Below, piece by piece: positions 50,381-58,263 of a stretch of DNA of 64,000 nucleotides (its first letter is position 1; each line of letters opens with the position of its first letter). Source of the stretch: Oscillospiraceae bacterium (GTDB taxonomy: Bacteria; Bacillota; Clostridia; Oscillospirales; Ruminococcaceae); the NCBI GenBank assembly GCA_017438745.1, contig JAFRUS010000007.1:62001-126000 (forward strand), given 5' to 3'. The position numbers and the translations under genes were made by a program. The notes under the pieces were generated by a model that ran no database searches, was not told the origin of the DNA, and saw only the letters and a program-made list of their open reading frames with translations.

Positions 50381-50477
50381 TGATAGTCACTCTTTATATC
50401 GAATTTTGCAAAATGATATTTTAATTCATAAACAAAAAATCGTTGACAAATTCAAGCGTATATATTATAATAAAATT

Positions 50478-50551
50478 GCAATGATAATGATTAATCGTTT
50501 GTAATAATGATTATATCATTTTTGATGTGAATTTACAAGATACATGGCGAC
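50478..50551. promoter_or_regulatory. 74-bp conserved regulatory element, copy 1
   Basis: Identical over 74 bp to 55474-55547, while the flanking bases differ. It lies upstream of the minus-strand XRE gene and contains an inverted repeat AATGATA/TATCATT with nested AATGATTA- and TAATGATT-type half sites. It is a likely operator for the adjacent XRE regulator (autoregulation) and for the divergent plus-strand genes. Confidence 0.6.
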
Positions 50552-50597
50552 GGAATTTTGATAAAATAATATCCGGAAAATGAAAAGGAGAGGCTTT

Positions 50598-51416
50598 ATG
50601 CAGTCAGAAAAACTAAAACATCCGCTAGAAGATCGTGAATGGATCGAAATAAAAGGAAGAAAACTTTTATGGAACAGGTTTATTTCTATGCTGGAATGGG
50701 AACGCTGTAATATTCCGCGATTTGTTTATGATAAATTTTTAAGTATGATCCGGCCGTTGCAGAGTTACGTTGAAGATTACGTTTATGGTGATGATAAAAT
50801 ATATGAAGGAACTTTTGATTATCTGAAAAAGCGTGGTTATGAAATTCCTTCGAATCTGAATTATCCGGAAGCTATTTATGATCTGTACGGACAGTTTGAA
50901 AAAGAGTTAAAACTCGATCTTTCTAAATCGCTGGATGATGAGGCTGAAAGATCACTACAAGAATTTAATGAACTATGCAGAAAACGTGAAGATGAAAATA
51001 AAAGGAAGCAGTTTGTGGCAGCGCTTTTAGAAGAATGTCCGTACGGTTGCGAAAATATTTGGGATAAAGTTCAGAGATTGCTCTGGATACAGAAATCAAA
51101 AAAAGAACGCGGCTATTTTGAGAATAAGCAGAAAGAAAAAGAAGAAATACATGCGACAGAATTATTATGCAGTATTCTGATACATAGCCTTAACAGTGAT
51201 TTTATTAACCAGGCTCAGATGCAATCTCTGATAGAGGAAGATATTCTGAGTGAATGTGATATTTCTAAGATTTTGGAATCTTACGGTGACAGACGTGATT
51301 ATGAGTGGTACAGCGAAGATTTCCTCGGTTCGGAACTGTCTGTAGACACAATACTGAAAATCAGTGATATCCTGAATATAGCTGAGCCTGTATTCAGAAA
51401 AGTACTGGCATTGTGA
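50598..51416 (+). CDS. Hypothetical protein, first of a coupled pair
   Basis: A 272-residue, highly charged cytosolic protein without signal peptide or membrane segment; Lys/Glu/Tyr/Trp-rich and mostly helical in appearance. It starts MQSEKLKHPLEDREWIEIKGRKLLWNR. The ATG at 50598 has AAGGAGAGG 4 nt upstream; an ATG at 50580 has none. No family was recognised. It is followed by a second unknown gene with a 4-nt GTGA overlap, so the two are translated together. It is sandwiched between the XRE/operator module and the AlbA_2 gene, a context that suggests a toxin-immunity, defence or selfish-element role, but nothing in the sequence proves this. Confidence 0.65.
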   Translation: MQSEKLKHPLEDREWIEIKGRKLLWNRFISMLEWERCNIPRFVYDKFLSMIRPLQSYVEDYVYGDDKIYEGTFDYLKKRGYEIPSNLNYPEAIYDLYGQFEKELKLDLSKSLDDEAERSLQEFNELCRKREDENKRKQFVAALLEECPYGCENIWDKVQRLLWIQKSKKERGYFENKQKEKEEIHATELLCSILIHSLNSDFINQAQMQSLIEEDILSECDISKILESYGDRRDYEWYSEDFLGSELSVDTILKISDILNIAEPVFRKVLAL

Positions 51417-51952
51417 GCGCTATAATTATGGAACAGAATAATCAGCTTACTGAAAGAATGAAAAACTGGATAGAGGATTTCGCAGAAGGCTTTGTTGCTT
51501 CGCTTTCAACGCAGGAGGTGCTTGACGGAGCTAGATTCGATGAGCTTGTTGATATGATGACGTTTTATTGTCATGATTCAGAAGCTTTAATAAGAGAGTC
51601 ATGTGAAGAGGCGTATCAATATCGGCGGAACTGTATACATTTTTATCTCGATATACATATGCCGAATGAAGATGATGAAAAAAAGCTTTTGAAAACTGTT
51701 GTAGAAGCAGTGCCGGGAGCGAATATTGTACCACTTGTAATGATCGATTTATATTCACTTTACAAAGATCCGCACCTAACAGATGATGATCTTCATGTGA
51801 TAGCGAGGAAACTGGTTGAAGTATTTCCGACACATCCGTTTTTTCTGGACAGAATTAGGTATGATCCGTTTACGACAGCAAAAATTGGAGAATTGCGTAT
51901 TGCTTACGATACACATGAAATGAAAGTGCGTAATGAAGAATTTATCTGGTAA
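51413..51952 (+). CDS. Hypothetical protein, second of a coupled pair
   Basis: A 179-residue acidic cytosolic protein with an all-helical appearance (MKNWIEDFAEGFVASLSTQEV..., DDEKKLLKTVVEAVPGANIVPLVMIDLYSLYKDPHLTDDDLHVIARKLVEVFP). The GTG at 51413 overlaps the previous stop by GTGA; an ATG at 51428 is an alternative start. Being acidic and coupled to a more basic partner, it could be an immunity or antitoxin-like protein, but no known family was recognised. An inverted repeat (51961-51994, ATCACCATACCG with a near-perfect complement) follows it. Confidence 0.6.
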   Translation: MSAIIMEQNNQLTERMKNWIEDFAEGFVASLSTQEVLDGARFDELVDMMTFYCHDSEALIRESCEEAYQYRRNCIHFYLDIHMPNEDDEKKLLKTVVEAVPGANIVPLVMIDLYSLYKDPHLTDDDLHVIARKLVEVFPTHPFFLDRIRYDPFTTAKIGELRIAYDTHEMKVRNEEFIW

Positions 51953-52056
51953 ATGAAAAGATCACCATACCGTAATTGTCTTCGGTGTGGTGATTACTTA
52001 TATGAAACGATATGAGATTTTCCTCTTTCAATATTACGAAAAAGCACTTTCGAAGT

Positions 52057-52085
52057 TTGACAAAACAAGGATATTGCAGTATAAT
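52057..52085 (+). promoter_or_regulatory. Promoter of the AlbA_2 gene (duplicated module)
   Basis: Consensus TTGACA (52057-52062), 17-bp spacer, TATAAT (52080-52085). The surrounding bases AAGTTTGACAAAACAAG and GCAGTATAATGTTGC, and the next 15 nt, match the S41 peptidase promoter at 55588-55616, so the promoter itself has been copied. Confidence 0.8.
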
Positions 52086-52131
52086 GTTGCTAAAAGCAAA
52101 CCGGTGCGCAAAAAAGGAGATATTAAAATAA

Positions 52132-53682
52132 ATGAATGAAATGTTTGATCTCTCGAAATTCGATGAATACAGAGAGGATAATCGACGTGAGGTAAAATCG
52201 GCAGAAGGCGGGCTGCCGCAAACTCTGTGGGATACGTATTCTTCAATGGCCAATACATATGGAGGCGTAATAATATGTGGCGTGAAGGAACGAAACGACG
52301 GTACATGGTTCACCACAGGAATGAAGGATGTTTCAAAATTGAAGAAAAACTTCTGGAATCAGGCTAATGACCAGAAGAAAGTCAGCATAAATTTGCTTAG
52401 CGAATCAGATGTAAAAGCCTATGAAGTTGGAGAAGATGTTATTCTTGTTATAAATGTTCCGATTGCAGACAGGGAAACCAGGCCGGTTTATATTAACGGT
52501 GATATGTTTCGCGGTACTTTTAAACGTACAAATGAAGGTGATTATCATTGTACGCCGAGAGAAGTCAAGGCAATGCTTCGTGATCAGGCAACAATGAGTC
52601 CTGATATGAAAGTGCTTGAAGATGAAAGTATTTCGGATTTTGATAGTGATAGTTTAAAAACTTATCGAATGCTGTATACTGCCAGACATACCGACAGTGC
52701 ATGGAGTAAGCTTCCGGATGACAAGTTTCTTATTCAGATTGGTGCTGCAAGTGATAAAACAAGTGACGGAAGCATTCGTCCTACAGCAGCAGGACTTTTG
52801 ATGTTTGGTCAGGAATATCGTATAACTCCTCAGTTCCCTGAATATTTTCTTGATTACAGGGAAAAACTTGATCCGGATATAAGATGGACAGATCGTGTGC
52901 AGACACAATCCGGGGATTTTTCCGGAAACGTATTTGACTTTTTTAGAATTGTATATTCAAAAATTACAGCAGATTTTAAGAAGCCGTTTATGACTGAGGG
53001 AGCATACAGGGTAGAAGAAACACCGAAACATCTTGCTGTTCGAGAAGCTTTAGCTAATTGCCTTGTGAATACAGATTATTTTCAGTCATGGAGTGTTGTT
53101 ATTGAACGTTATCCTGACAGAATCGTAATGTCGAATCCAGGAACGATTATACCAGGTAAGAAACAGATGATGAAAGGCGGTATTTCTGAGCCTAGAAACA
53201 AGAATCTCTTCAAAATGTTTAATCTTATTGGTATCGGAGATCATGCTGGTTCAGGGGTTCCTGATATTTTTGATGTATGGAGAGTGGAAGGACTGATCGA
53301 ACCGCAGATTGAAGAAAGGTTTGGAATAGACTGTCCGGACAGGACTACATTGATTTTGCCGCTGATAAAGAAAGAATCTGATGTTTCTGAAAAAAGTCAC
53401 GAAGTCACGAAAAAAAGTCACGAAGTCACGAAAAAAAGTCACGAAGTCACGGAAAATAATTCTGAAAAACAAGTAAATAAACCGGAAGACATGAAAATGA
53501 GAAGACAAATGGTTATTGATATGCTTAAAACATATCCAAATGCAACCACGACTTCTATAGCCCAAGAACTGGGGATAACTGATCGGCAAGTAAGAACAGT
53601 ACTGGAACAGTTGAAAGCTTCAGGGATAATTCGATTTGAAGGATATGGACGAAGCGGTAAATGGGTGATAATCGACTCATGA
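52132..53682 (+). CDS. AlbA_2 (Schlafen-like) DNA-binding / HATPase_c_4 / winged-helix protein
   Basis: A 516-residue putative transcriptional regulator or defence protein. The N-terminal AlbA_2 domain (FDEYREDNRREVKSAEGGLPQTLWDTYSSMANTYGGVIICGVKE, about 8-52) is followed by a middle region with TAAGLLMFGQEYRI, a GHKL-like ATPase domain (about 300-400: VREALANCLVNTDYF, NPGTIIPG, GDHAGSGVPDIFDVW), a hydrophilic linker holding three tandem SHEVTKK-type heptads (about 420-440; 21-bp DNA repeat at 53389-53451), and a C-terminal winged helix (ATTTSIAQELGITDRQVRTVLEQLKASGIIRFEG). AAAGGAG precedes the ATG. Its stop overlaps a 21-codon frame. Confidence 0.85.
   Translation: MNEMFDLSKFDEYREDNRREVKSAEGGLPQTLWDTYSSMANTYGGVIICGVKERNDGTWFTTGMKDVSKLKKNFWNQANDQKKVSINLLSESDVKAYEVGEDVILVINVPIADRETRPVYINGDMFRGTFKRTNEGDYHCTPREVKAMLRDQATMSPDMKVLEDESISDFDSDSLKTYRMLYTARHTDSAWSKLPDDKFLIQIGAASDKTSDGSIRPTAAGLLMFGQEYRITPQFPEYFLDYREKLDPDIRWTDRVQTQSGDFSGNVFDFFRIVYSKITADFKKPFMTEGAYRVEETPKHLAVREALANCLVNTDYFQSWSVVIERYPDRIVMSNPGTIIPGKKQMMKGGISEPRNKNLFKMFNLIGIGDHAGSGVPDIFDVWRVEGLIEPQIEERFGIDCPDRTTLILPLIKKESDVSEKSHEVTKKSHEVTKKSHEVTENNSEKQVNKPEDMKMRRQMVIDMLKTYPNATTTSIAQELGITDRQVRTVLEQLKASGIIRFEGYGRSGKWVIIDS
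53389..53451 (+). repeat. Three 21-bp tandem repeats inside the AlbA_2 gene
   Basis: Unit AAAAAAAGTCACGAAGTCACG repeated three times with one or two changes, encoding (K)KSHEVT(K/E). Being a multiple of three, copy-number change keeps the frame and only alters linker length. Confidence 0.85.
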
Positions 53683-53744
53683 ACAAAATATTAATCTCCG
53701 CCCTCATAGTAGCCATCGATGTTTTTATTTTCATGCGATATTGA
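53679..53744 (+). CDS. 21-residue hydrophobic ORF, likely remnant of an S41 peptidase start
   Basis: Encodes MNKILISALIVAIDVFIFMRY, a single hydrophobic segment. Its ATG overlaps the AlbA_2 stop (ATGA). The stretch TCCGCCCTCATAGTAGCCAT and the two bases after it are identical to the signal-anchor region of the S41 peptidase gene at about 55683 (MRHKKIISALIVAIAAP). It therefore looks like the 5' stub of a second peptidase gene left after replacement by the AlbA_2 gene; it could still be translated as a tiny membrane peptide. Confidence 0.5.
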   Translation: MNKILISALIVAIDVFIFMRY

Positions 53745-53768
53745 CAAATCATCATTTTCGGCTAAACT
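53741..53768 (+). promoter_or_regulatory. Promoter of the AAA_14/DUF4143 gene
   Basis: TTGACA (53741-53746), 16-bp spacer, TAAACT (53763-53768). The -35 overlaps the stop of the 21-residue ORF. Confidence 0.55.
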
Positions 53769-53822
53769 AAAGTAGTACTTTGGAATAGCCGAAGTATTAC
53801 TCTGAACATAAGGGTGATAAAA

Positions 53823-54905
53823 ATGTATTCAATTAAAAGAAATATAGAGCCTGTAATAGAACGCAGGGCGAAAAACAGTAAAGCAATACTTTTGACAGGA
53901 CCACGTCAGGTAGGAAAATCTACATTGTTTAAACATCTGTTCAATGGTGTTAATCAGGTTCAGGTTACGTTTGATGATGATCTGCTTTTACTTCAGGTTA
54001 CGGAAGATCCTGAAATGTTTATGCTTAATAATCCGCCTCCGCTTATGATAGATGAGGTGCAGAAATGTCCGGCTGTATTTAACCGGTTAAAAATTTATCT
54101 TGATAATACGGATAAATGCGCCAATTTCTTTCTGACTGATTCGCAGAAACTTCAGCTTATGGAGGAAATCAGTGAATCTCTTGCGGGCAGAGTATCGATA
54201 GTAGAACTTGATGGTCTTTCGACTTATCTGGAACGAGATGTAAACGAACTTATAAAGGCTCGTAATCATCTTACCTTTGTAAAGTTCATGACAGCGATCG
54301 CAGCCAGAACAGGACAGATACTCAATTATGCCACCATTGCCGATCAGGTCGGGGTGTCAGAGGTGACTATTAAAGAATGGATCTCGATTCTCGAAAAGAG
54401 CGGTATAGTATACTTACTTAAGCCATATACATCAAGTGTTCTGAACAGGGCTATAAAAACGCCTAAACTATATTTCAGGGATACCGGACTGTGCAGTTAT
54501 CTGACCAGATGGCTTACTCCTGAAACTCTGAAAAATGGTGCCATGTCCGGTGCGATGTTTGAAACTTTTGTAATAAGCGAGATTCTTAAATCATACTCCA
54601 ATGAAGGACTTGAATATGATTTTGATGTGTTTTATTACAATGGAAAAGACAAGAAAAAAAGAAAGACAGACGGCAGCACAGAAGCTATAGATGGTGAGAT
54701 AGACCTTATAATTCAGGAAGGTGATACACTCCATCCTGTTGAAATCAAGATGTCAGCAATGCCTAAAGCCATTATGGCGTCAGAATTCGACATCCTTGAC
54801 GGTATCCCGGATAAAAAAAGAGGAATGGGTGCGATTATATGCATGCATGAAAGAAAACTCTACCTTCGTGAAAATCTTGTAGCACTGCCTTTCTGGTATA
54901 TATAA
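53823..54905 (+). CDS. AAA_14/DUF4143 ATPase with an internal in-frame deletion
   Basis: A 360-residue protein: N-terminal AAA_14 domain with Walker A ILLTGPRQVGKSTL (about 22-35), Walker B PPPLMIDEVQK, then FFLTDSQKLQLMEEISESLAGRVSIVELDGLS. Full-length relatives have about 60-80 residues between the GRV-x-ELxxLS motif and the (E)TYIERDV motif; here GLS runs directly into TYLERDVNELI. The C-terminal DUF4143 nuclease-like domain (HPVEIKMSAMP) is present. The sensor motif LTGSQ is LTDSQ. ATG at 53823 with AAGGG 8 nt upstream; a GTG at 53814 is in frame. Probably inactive or altered, although the frame is open throughout. Confidence 0.8.
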   Translation: MYSIKRNIEPVIERRAKNSKAILLTGPRQVGKSTLFKHLFNGVNQVQVTFDDDLLLLQVTEDPEMFMLNNPPPLMIDEVQKCPAVFNRLKIYLDNTDKCANFFLTDSQKLQLMEEISESLAGRVSIVELDGLSTYLERDVNELIKARNHLTFVKFMTAIAARTGQILNYATIADQVGVSEVTIKEWISILEKSGIVYLLKPYTSSVLNRAIKTPKLYFRDTGLCSYLTRWLTPETLKNGAMSGAMFETFVISEILKSYSNEGLEYDFDVFYYNGKDKKKRKTDGSTEAIDGEIDLIIQEGDTLHPVEIKMSAMPKAIMASEFDILDGIPDKKRGMGAIICMHERKLYLRENLVALPFWYI

Positions 54906-54983
54906 ATTTTGAACGATTTTACAGTTATAGCGAACGTATAATTCAAAAGTTATAAACAGGAATCAGGCAGAATATAAACCGAG

Positions 54984-55016
54984 CGGCAAACGGATATGAA
55001 ACCGTTTGCCGTTTCG
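54984..55016. terminator. Terminator hairpin, CGGCAAACGG family, copy 3
   Basis: Perfect 10-bp stem CGGCAAACGG/CCGTTTGCCG between the convergent DUF4143 and XRE genes. Part of the duplicated module together with the XRE gene. Confidence 0.6.
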
Positions 55017-55027
55017 CAGTTTATTAT

Positions 55028-55381
55028 TCATTTTTCTTCTTCAGCCAGTTCCATGATATACACCTGGACTCTGAGTTTTTGTTTTAACGACAAATTCTGA
55101 TATGCCTCCAGAATCTGATCGTTTCCAAAGATATTCTGGGATTCGACTTGGTGCCCAAGAACTGAAATGTCTGTCGAGAAATCCTCGGATTCATCGAGTA
55201 TACAGTCAACCGGAACATCAAGAACTTTTGAAATCTCAATTAGCTTTTCAATCGGCGGGGATGAATTGTTGTTTTTCCATGCGGAAACAGTAGATGCAGG
55301 AACACCGATGCTGTCTGCGAGATTTTTCTGAGAAATGTGCTTTTTCTCAAGTATCATAAATAGCTTTTGTGATATGGTCAT
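55028..55381 (-). CDS. XRE-family transcriptional regulator, copy 2 (intact)
   Basis: A 117-residue repressor-like protein. HTH_3 domain at about 4-60 (MTISQKLFMILEKKHISQKNLADSIGVPASTVSAWKNNNSSPPIEKLIEISKVLDVP), then an acidic linker and a C-terminal helix QILEAYQNLSLKQKLRVQVYIMELAEEEK, a tail common in phage-type XRE regulators. It is the intact paralogue of the gene at 50027-50380, with the same length and near-identical sequence, and its upstream 74-bp element is identical to the other copy. Probably represses itself and the divergent S41 peptidase. AAGGAGTG precedes the ATG. Confidence 0.88.
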   Translation of the reverse strand: MTISQKLFMILEKKHISQKNLADSIGVPASTVSAWKNNNSSPPIEKLIEISKVLDVPVDCILDESEDFSTDISVLGHQVESQNIFGNDQILEAYQNLSLKQKLRVQVYIMELAEEEK

Positions 55382-55473
55382 TAGTAGTCACTCCTTATAT
55401 CAAATTTCAAAATCAAATTCATAAACGAAAAAATCGTCGACAAGCCTAAGCAAAATGCATTAAATTTAAAATC

Positions 55474-55547
55474 GCAATGATAATGATTAATCGTTTGTAA
55501 TAATGATTATATCATTTTTGATGTGAATTTACAAGATACATGGCGAC
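55474..55547. promoter_or_regulatory. 74-bp conserved regulatory element, copy 2
   Basis: Identical over 74 bp to 50478-50551. Sits between the XRE gene and the S41 peptidase promoter and carries the AATGATA/TATCATT inverted repeat. Confidence 0.6.
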
Positions 55548-55587
55548 AGATTTTTTAAATTTCCCGAAAAAACAGCGCTTTTTAAGT

Positions 55588-55616
55588 TTGACAAAACAAG
55601 AATGCTGCAGTATAAT
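55588..55616 (+). promoter_or_regulatory. Promoter of the S41 peptidase gene (duplicated module)
   Basis: Consensus TTGACA (55588-55593), 17-bp spacer, TATAAT (55611-55616); the sequence repeats the one at 52057-52085. Confidence 0.8.
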
Positions 55617-55661
55617 GTTGCTAAAAGCAAACCAGCGCATAAAAAATACAAGGAGATAATG

Positions 55662-57296
55662 ATGCGTCATAAAAAAATAATTTCCGCCCTCATAGTAGCC
55701 ATCGCTGCACCTGTGATCGCATATTTCGTAAGCGAAGATATCCGCTGCATGCGCTATCTTAAGGATCCCGACGAGATCCGTCATAAGGAAGTGCAGTCAA
55801 TCGATATGGCCGAAAAGGACAGAATAAAAGATTTCGATACCCTCTGGAAAGTGGTTTCAGAGGGCATTCCGGCTGTTTACGCCTATCCGGATGCTTTTGG
55901 GTACGATATAAGGAAATCCGGGGAGCGGTACCGTGAGGCTGTGCGTAACGCTGTGGATGATACGGAATATTTCTGCGTTATGCAGTCAGTGCTGAACGAT
56001 GTTCCGAGCGCCCATACGGGGTTCTTTTTCCCAGACTACAAGCTTATAACCGAATACAACTGCATGGCGTCTGAGATCGTCAAGACGGATCCATATCTTC
56101 GTGATATGACGGAGCTGTGGAACAAGTCCATGAAGCATTATTACCGTGAAAGCCGTGCTTATCAGTTTGACTACGTTGAGGGTAAGTACTGCTTTTCACC
56201 GGATTCGGAAGTGAAGATATCTGACGAAGATGCTCCGGTGATAAAGTCTGTAAATGGCATGTCTCCTGATGAATTTATATTAGATCATCTTTCATCCGCA
56301 AAAATGAACTTTGATGATGAGACAGGCAAGCTTTATCGCAGAAGTCTTGTATTTAACGACCGGAACGGCGAGAAACTTGAACTTGTACTTGAAAATGAAG
56401 ACGGATCGGAATCTGAAACGGAAGTTTTTTACGATCTGTGCGATGAATACATGTTTGTAAACCAGCCGTATCTGCACGGTGTTTACGAACCGCCGGATGA
56501 AATATATGATATAGAGTATCTTGACGAGGAAAGAAATATCGTATATTTCAGGCTGGATGACCTTGATAACGACAAGGGAAGCAAAGTGGCATCTGAGATA
56601 AAAAAGTACTGTACTTCTGATGACGTTTCAGTGATACTCGATCTTCGCCGCAATGGCGGAGGTACGCTTGAATATACCGGCGAATACCTTTATTCTTCGC
56701 TTTTTTCTGATGATAATACGGTGCATGAGTCGGAGTATATCCTTAAATCTTCCGGTAACCGGGACTTTTTCAGAGGTATCTACCGACTGATGAATATAAA
56801 GGTGTTTGGTATGGATAAGTTGTCATCCGGTGAGATTGCCGGCATATCTCCATTTCTTGAAGGCAGGACTGTATATTCTTATGACGTCAGTGCAGATATG
56901 AAAGGCGGCACCGGTCAGATGCCTTTTGTCTGCGTGCTCGTATCTGACCGGACGGCATCCTCTGCTGATTACTTCGTGTCGGCTGTGAAGCCGTACGATA
57001 ATGCAGTGATCATAGGCGAAAACACTGCAGGAGAGAAGACCGGAGGTCAGTTCATGGCCATGCTTCCGAAAAGCAAACTTGTTTACTATTACAGCGCATC
57101 CGTGTGTCAGAATCCGGACGGAACGGACAATTCTCTGTACGGTACAGAGCCTGAGATTCGTTGCCGTCAGAGCCTTGACGGATACCGCGACCGCAGCATT
57201 ATGTTTTCTGAAAACAAACCGGCAGACACTCTCAAAAATCGCATCCAGTGGGATGATGTACTTCAGAAGGCATTTGAGATTTGCAGAGACAGATGA
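55662..57296 (+). CDS. S41-family peptidase, membrane anchored
   Basis: A 544-residue protein with an N-terminal signal anchor (KKIISALIVAIAAPVIAYFV, about 4-23) and an extracytoplasmic tail-specific-protease fold. The core motifs VSVILDLRRNGGGTLEYT, VCVLVSDRTASSADYFVSAV (Ser nucleophile in TASSADYF) and IIGENTAGEKTGGQ (candidate Lys) fit C-terminal processing peptidases, but no PDZ domain is obvious. An AGGAG lies 6 nt before the ATG at 55662; another ATG at 55659 is slightly too close. The GC-richer codon use differs from the XRE/operator region in front. A possible target is another exported protein of the region. Placed divergently from the XRE regulator, with the shared operator between them. 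Confidence 0.82.
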   Translation: MRHKKIISALIVAIAAPVIAYFVSEDIRCMRYLKDPDEIRHKEVQSIDMAEKDRIKDFDTLWKVVSEGIPAVYAYPDAFGYDIRKSGERYREAVRNAVDDTEYFCVMQSVLNDVPSAHTGFFFPDYKLITEYNCMASEIVKTDPYLRDMTELWNKSMKHYYRESRAYQFDYVEGKYCFSPDSEVKISDEDAPVIKSVNGMSPDEFILDHLSSAKMNFDDETGKLYRRSLVFNDRNGEKLELVLENEDGSESETEVFYDLCDEYMFVNQPYLHGVYEPPDEIYDIEYLDEERNIVYFRLDDLDNDKGSKVASEIKKYCTSDDVSVILDLRRNGGGTLEYTGEYLYSSLFSDDNTVHESEYILKSSGNRDFFRGIYRLMNIKVFGMDKLSSGEIAGISPFLEGRTVYSYDVSADMKGGTGQMPFVCVLVSDRTASSADYFVSAVKPYDNAVIIGENTAGEKTGGQFMAMLPKSKLVYYYSASVCQNPDGTDNSLYGTEPEIRCRQSLDGYRDRSIMFSENKPADTLKNRIQWDDVLQKAFEICRDR

Positions 57297-57308
57297 TGAC
57301 ATAAAAAT

Positions 57309-57342
57309 AACGGCAGCCCATTACGGACTGCCGTTTCGTTTA
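57309..57342. terminator. Terminator between the S41 peptidase and aquaporin genes
   Basis: Perfect 8-bp stem AACGGCAG/CTGCCGTT followed by TCGTTTATT; the genes converge here. Confidence 0.6.
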
Positions 57343-57349
57343 TTATGGG

Positions 57350-57437
57350 AACGCTGATCAATATCAGCGTGGGGTGCGGGGCGAAGCCCTGCTTTCTCCC
57401 AGTCACCGAAATCCGGCTACGCCGGATTTCGGGTTTG
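57350..57437. repeat. Intergenic double-hairpin repeat, copy 5
   Basis: CGCTGAT/ATCAGCG (57352-57369), GGGGC-GAA-GCCC and CCGAAATCCGGC-TAC-GCCGGATTTCGG (57406-57432). The loop is TAC here instead of GAA. Confidence 0.75.
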
Positions 57438-57441
57438 ATCA

Positions 57442-58161
57442 TTATTTTTTACTTGTTTTTTTGCCACTGCTTTCAAGGAACTTGTATGTGCAAGCAGCAA
57501 GTGCAGATCCAACGAGCGGAGCGAGGATGAATACCCATAGGCATGCGAGCGGATCTGTATTTCCTTCGAGACCTGTGATAACTGCAGGAGCAATGCTTCG
57601 TGCAGGGTTTACTGATGTACCTGTAAGGCCGATTCCGAAGATGTGTACAAGTGTAAGTGTGAGGCCGATGATAAGGCCGCCGAATGAGCCGTGATTTGCT
57701 TTCTTTGATGTAACGCCGAGAATTGTGAGAACGAAGATGAATGTAAGAACGATCTCAACAACACATCCTGCAGCAGCACTTCCGTTTACGCCAGCGAGTC
57801 CGTTTGAACCGAATGCTCCGGTCTTGTCGTTTACTGCACCAAGTGAGAAAATAAGTGCGAGAAGTCCTGATCCTGCGAAAGCACCGAGGCACTGTGCGCA
57901 TATATATCCGAAAAATTCTGAAGGTGTGATTCCGCCTGTAAGAAGAACGCCGAGTGAAACAGCCGGGTTTATGTGGCATCCTGAAATATTTCCGATGCAG
58001 TATGCCATACCTACAATAACGAGACCAAATGCAAGAGCGGTGAGAATGTATCCTCCGCCGTTTTCCGCATCACATCCGACCAGCATCGCTGTTCCGCAGC
58101 CGAGAAGCACCAGAACCATAGTTCCGATAAATTCGGCTATGTACTTTTTCATGTTTTCCAT
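57442..58161 (-). CDS. MIP-family aquaporin/glycerol facilitator, AqpZ-like
   Basis: A 239-residue channel with six membrane helices and two NPA boxes: GCHINPAVSLG in the first half and GTSVNPARSIAPA in the second. The selectivity-filter region (Cys/Thr before the second NPA and Arg after it) suits a water channel more than a glycerol facilitator, and no glpK or glpF context is present. GGAGGTTATT precedes the ATG. Ends in a Lys-rich tail. Probably a single-gene transcript; its neighbour upstream is also on the minus strand, 100 nt away. Confidence 0.92.
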   Translation of the reverse strand: MENMKKYIAEFIGTMVLVLLGCGTAMLVGCDAENGGGYILTALAFGLVIVGMAYCIGNISGCHINPAVSLGVLLTGGITPSEFFGYICAQCLGAFAGSGLLALIFSLGAVNDKTGAFGSNGLAGVNGSAAAGCVVEIVLTFIFVLTILGVTSKKANHGSFGGLIIGLTLTLVHIFGIGLTGTSVNPARSIAPAVITGLEGNTDPLACLWVFILAPLVGSALAACTYKFLESSGKKTSKK

Positions 58162-58263
58162 AATAACCTCCGTGAAATCAAAGTATTTTTACGCTTACTA
58201 TAATTTTAGCACAAATTCATGATGAGTTCAATACAAAAATAGATTAAATGCTGTTCATCCGGA

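Noticed and set aside
53389..53451. CRISPR array
   Set aside because: Only three 21-bp units without spacers, inside a reading frame.
55602..55661. S41 peptidase start at 55602
   Set aside because: That ATG lies within the promoter spacer upstream of the -10 element and could not be in the transcript; 55662 has an AGGAG site.
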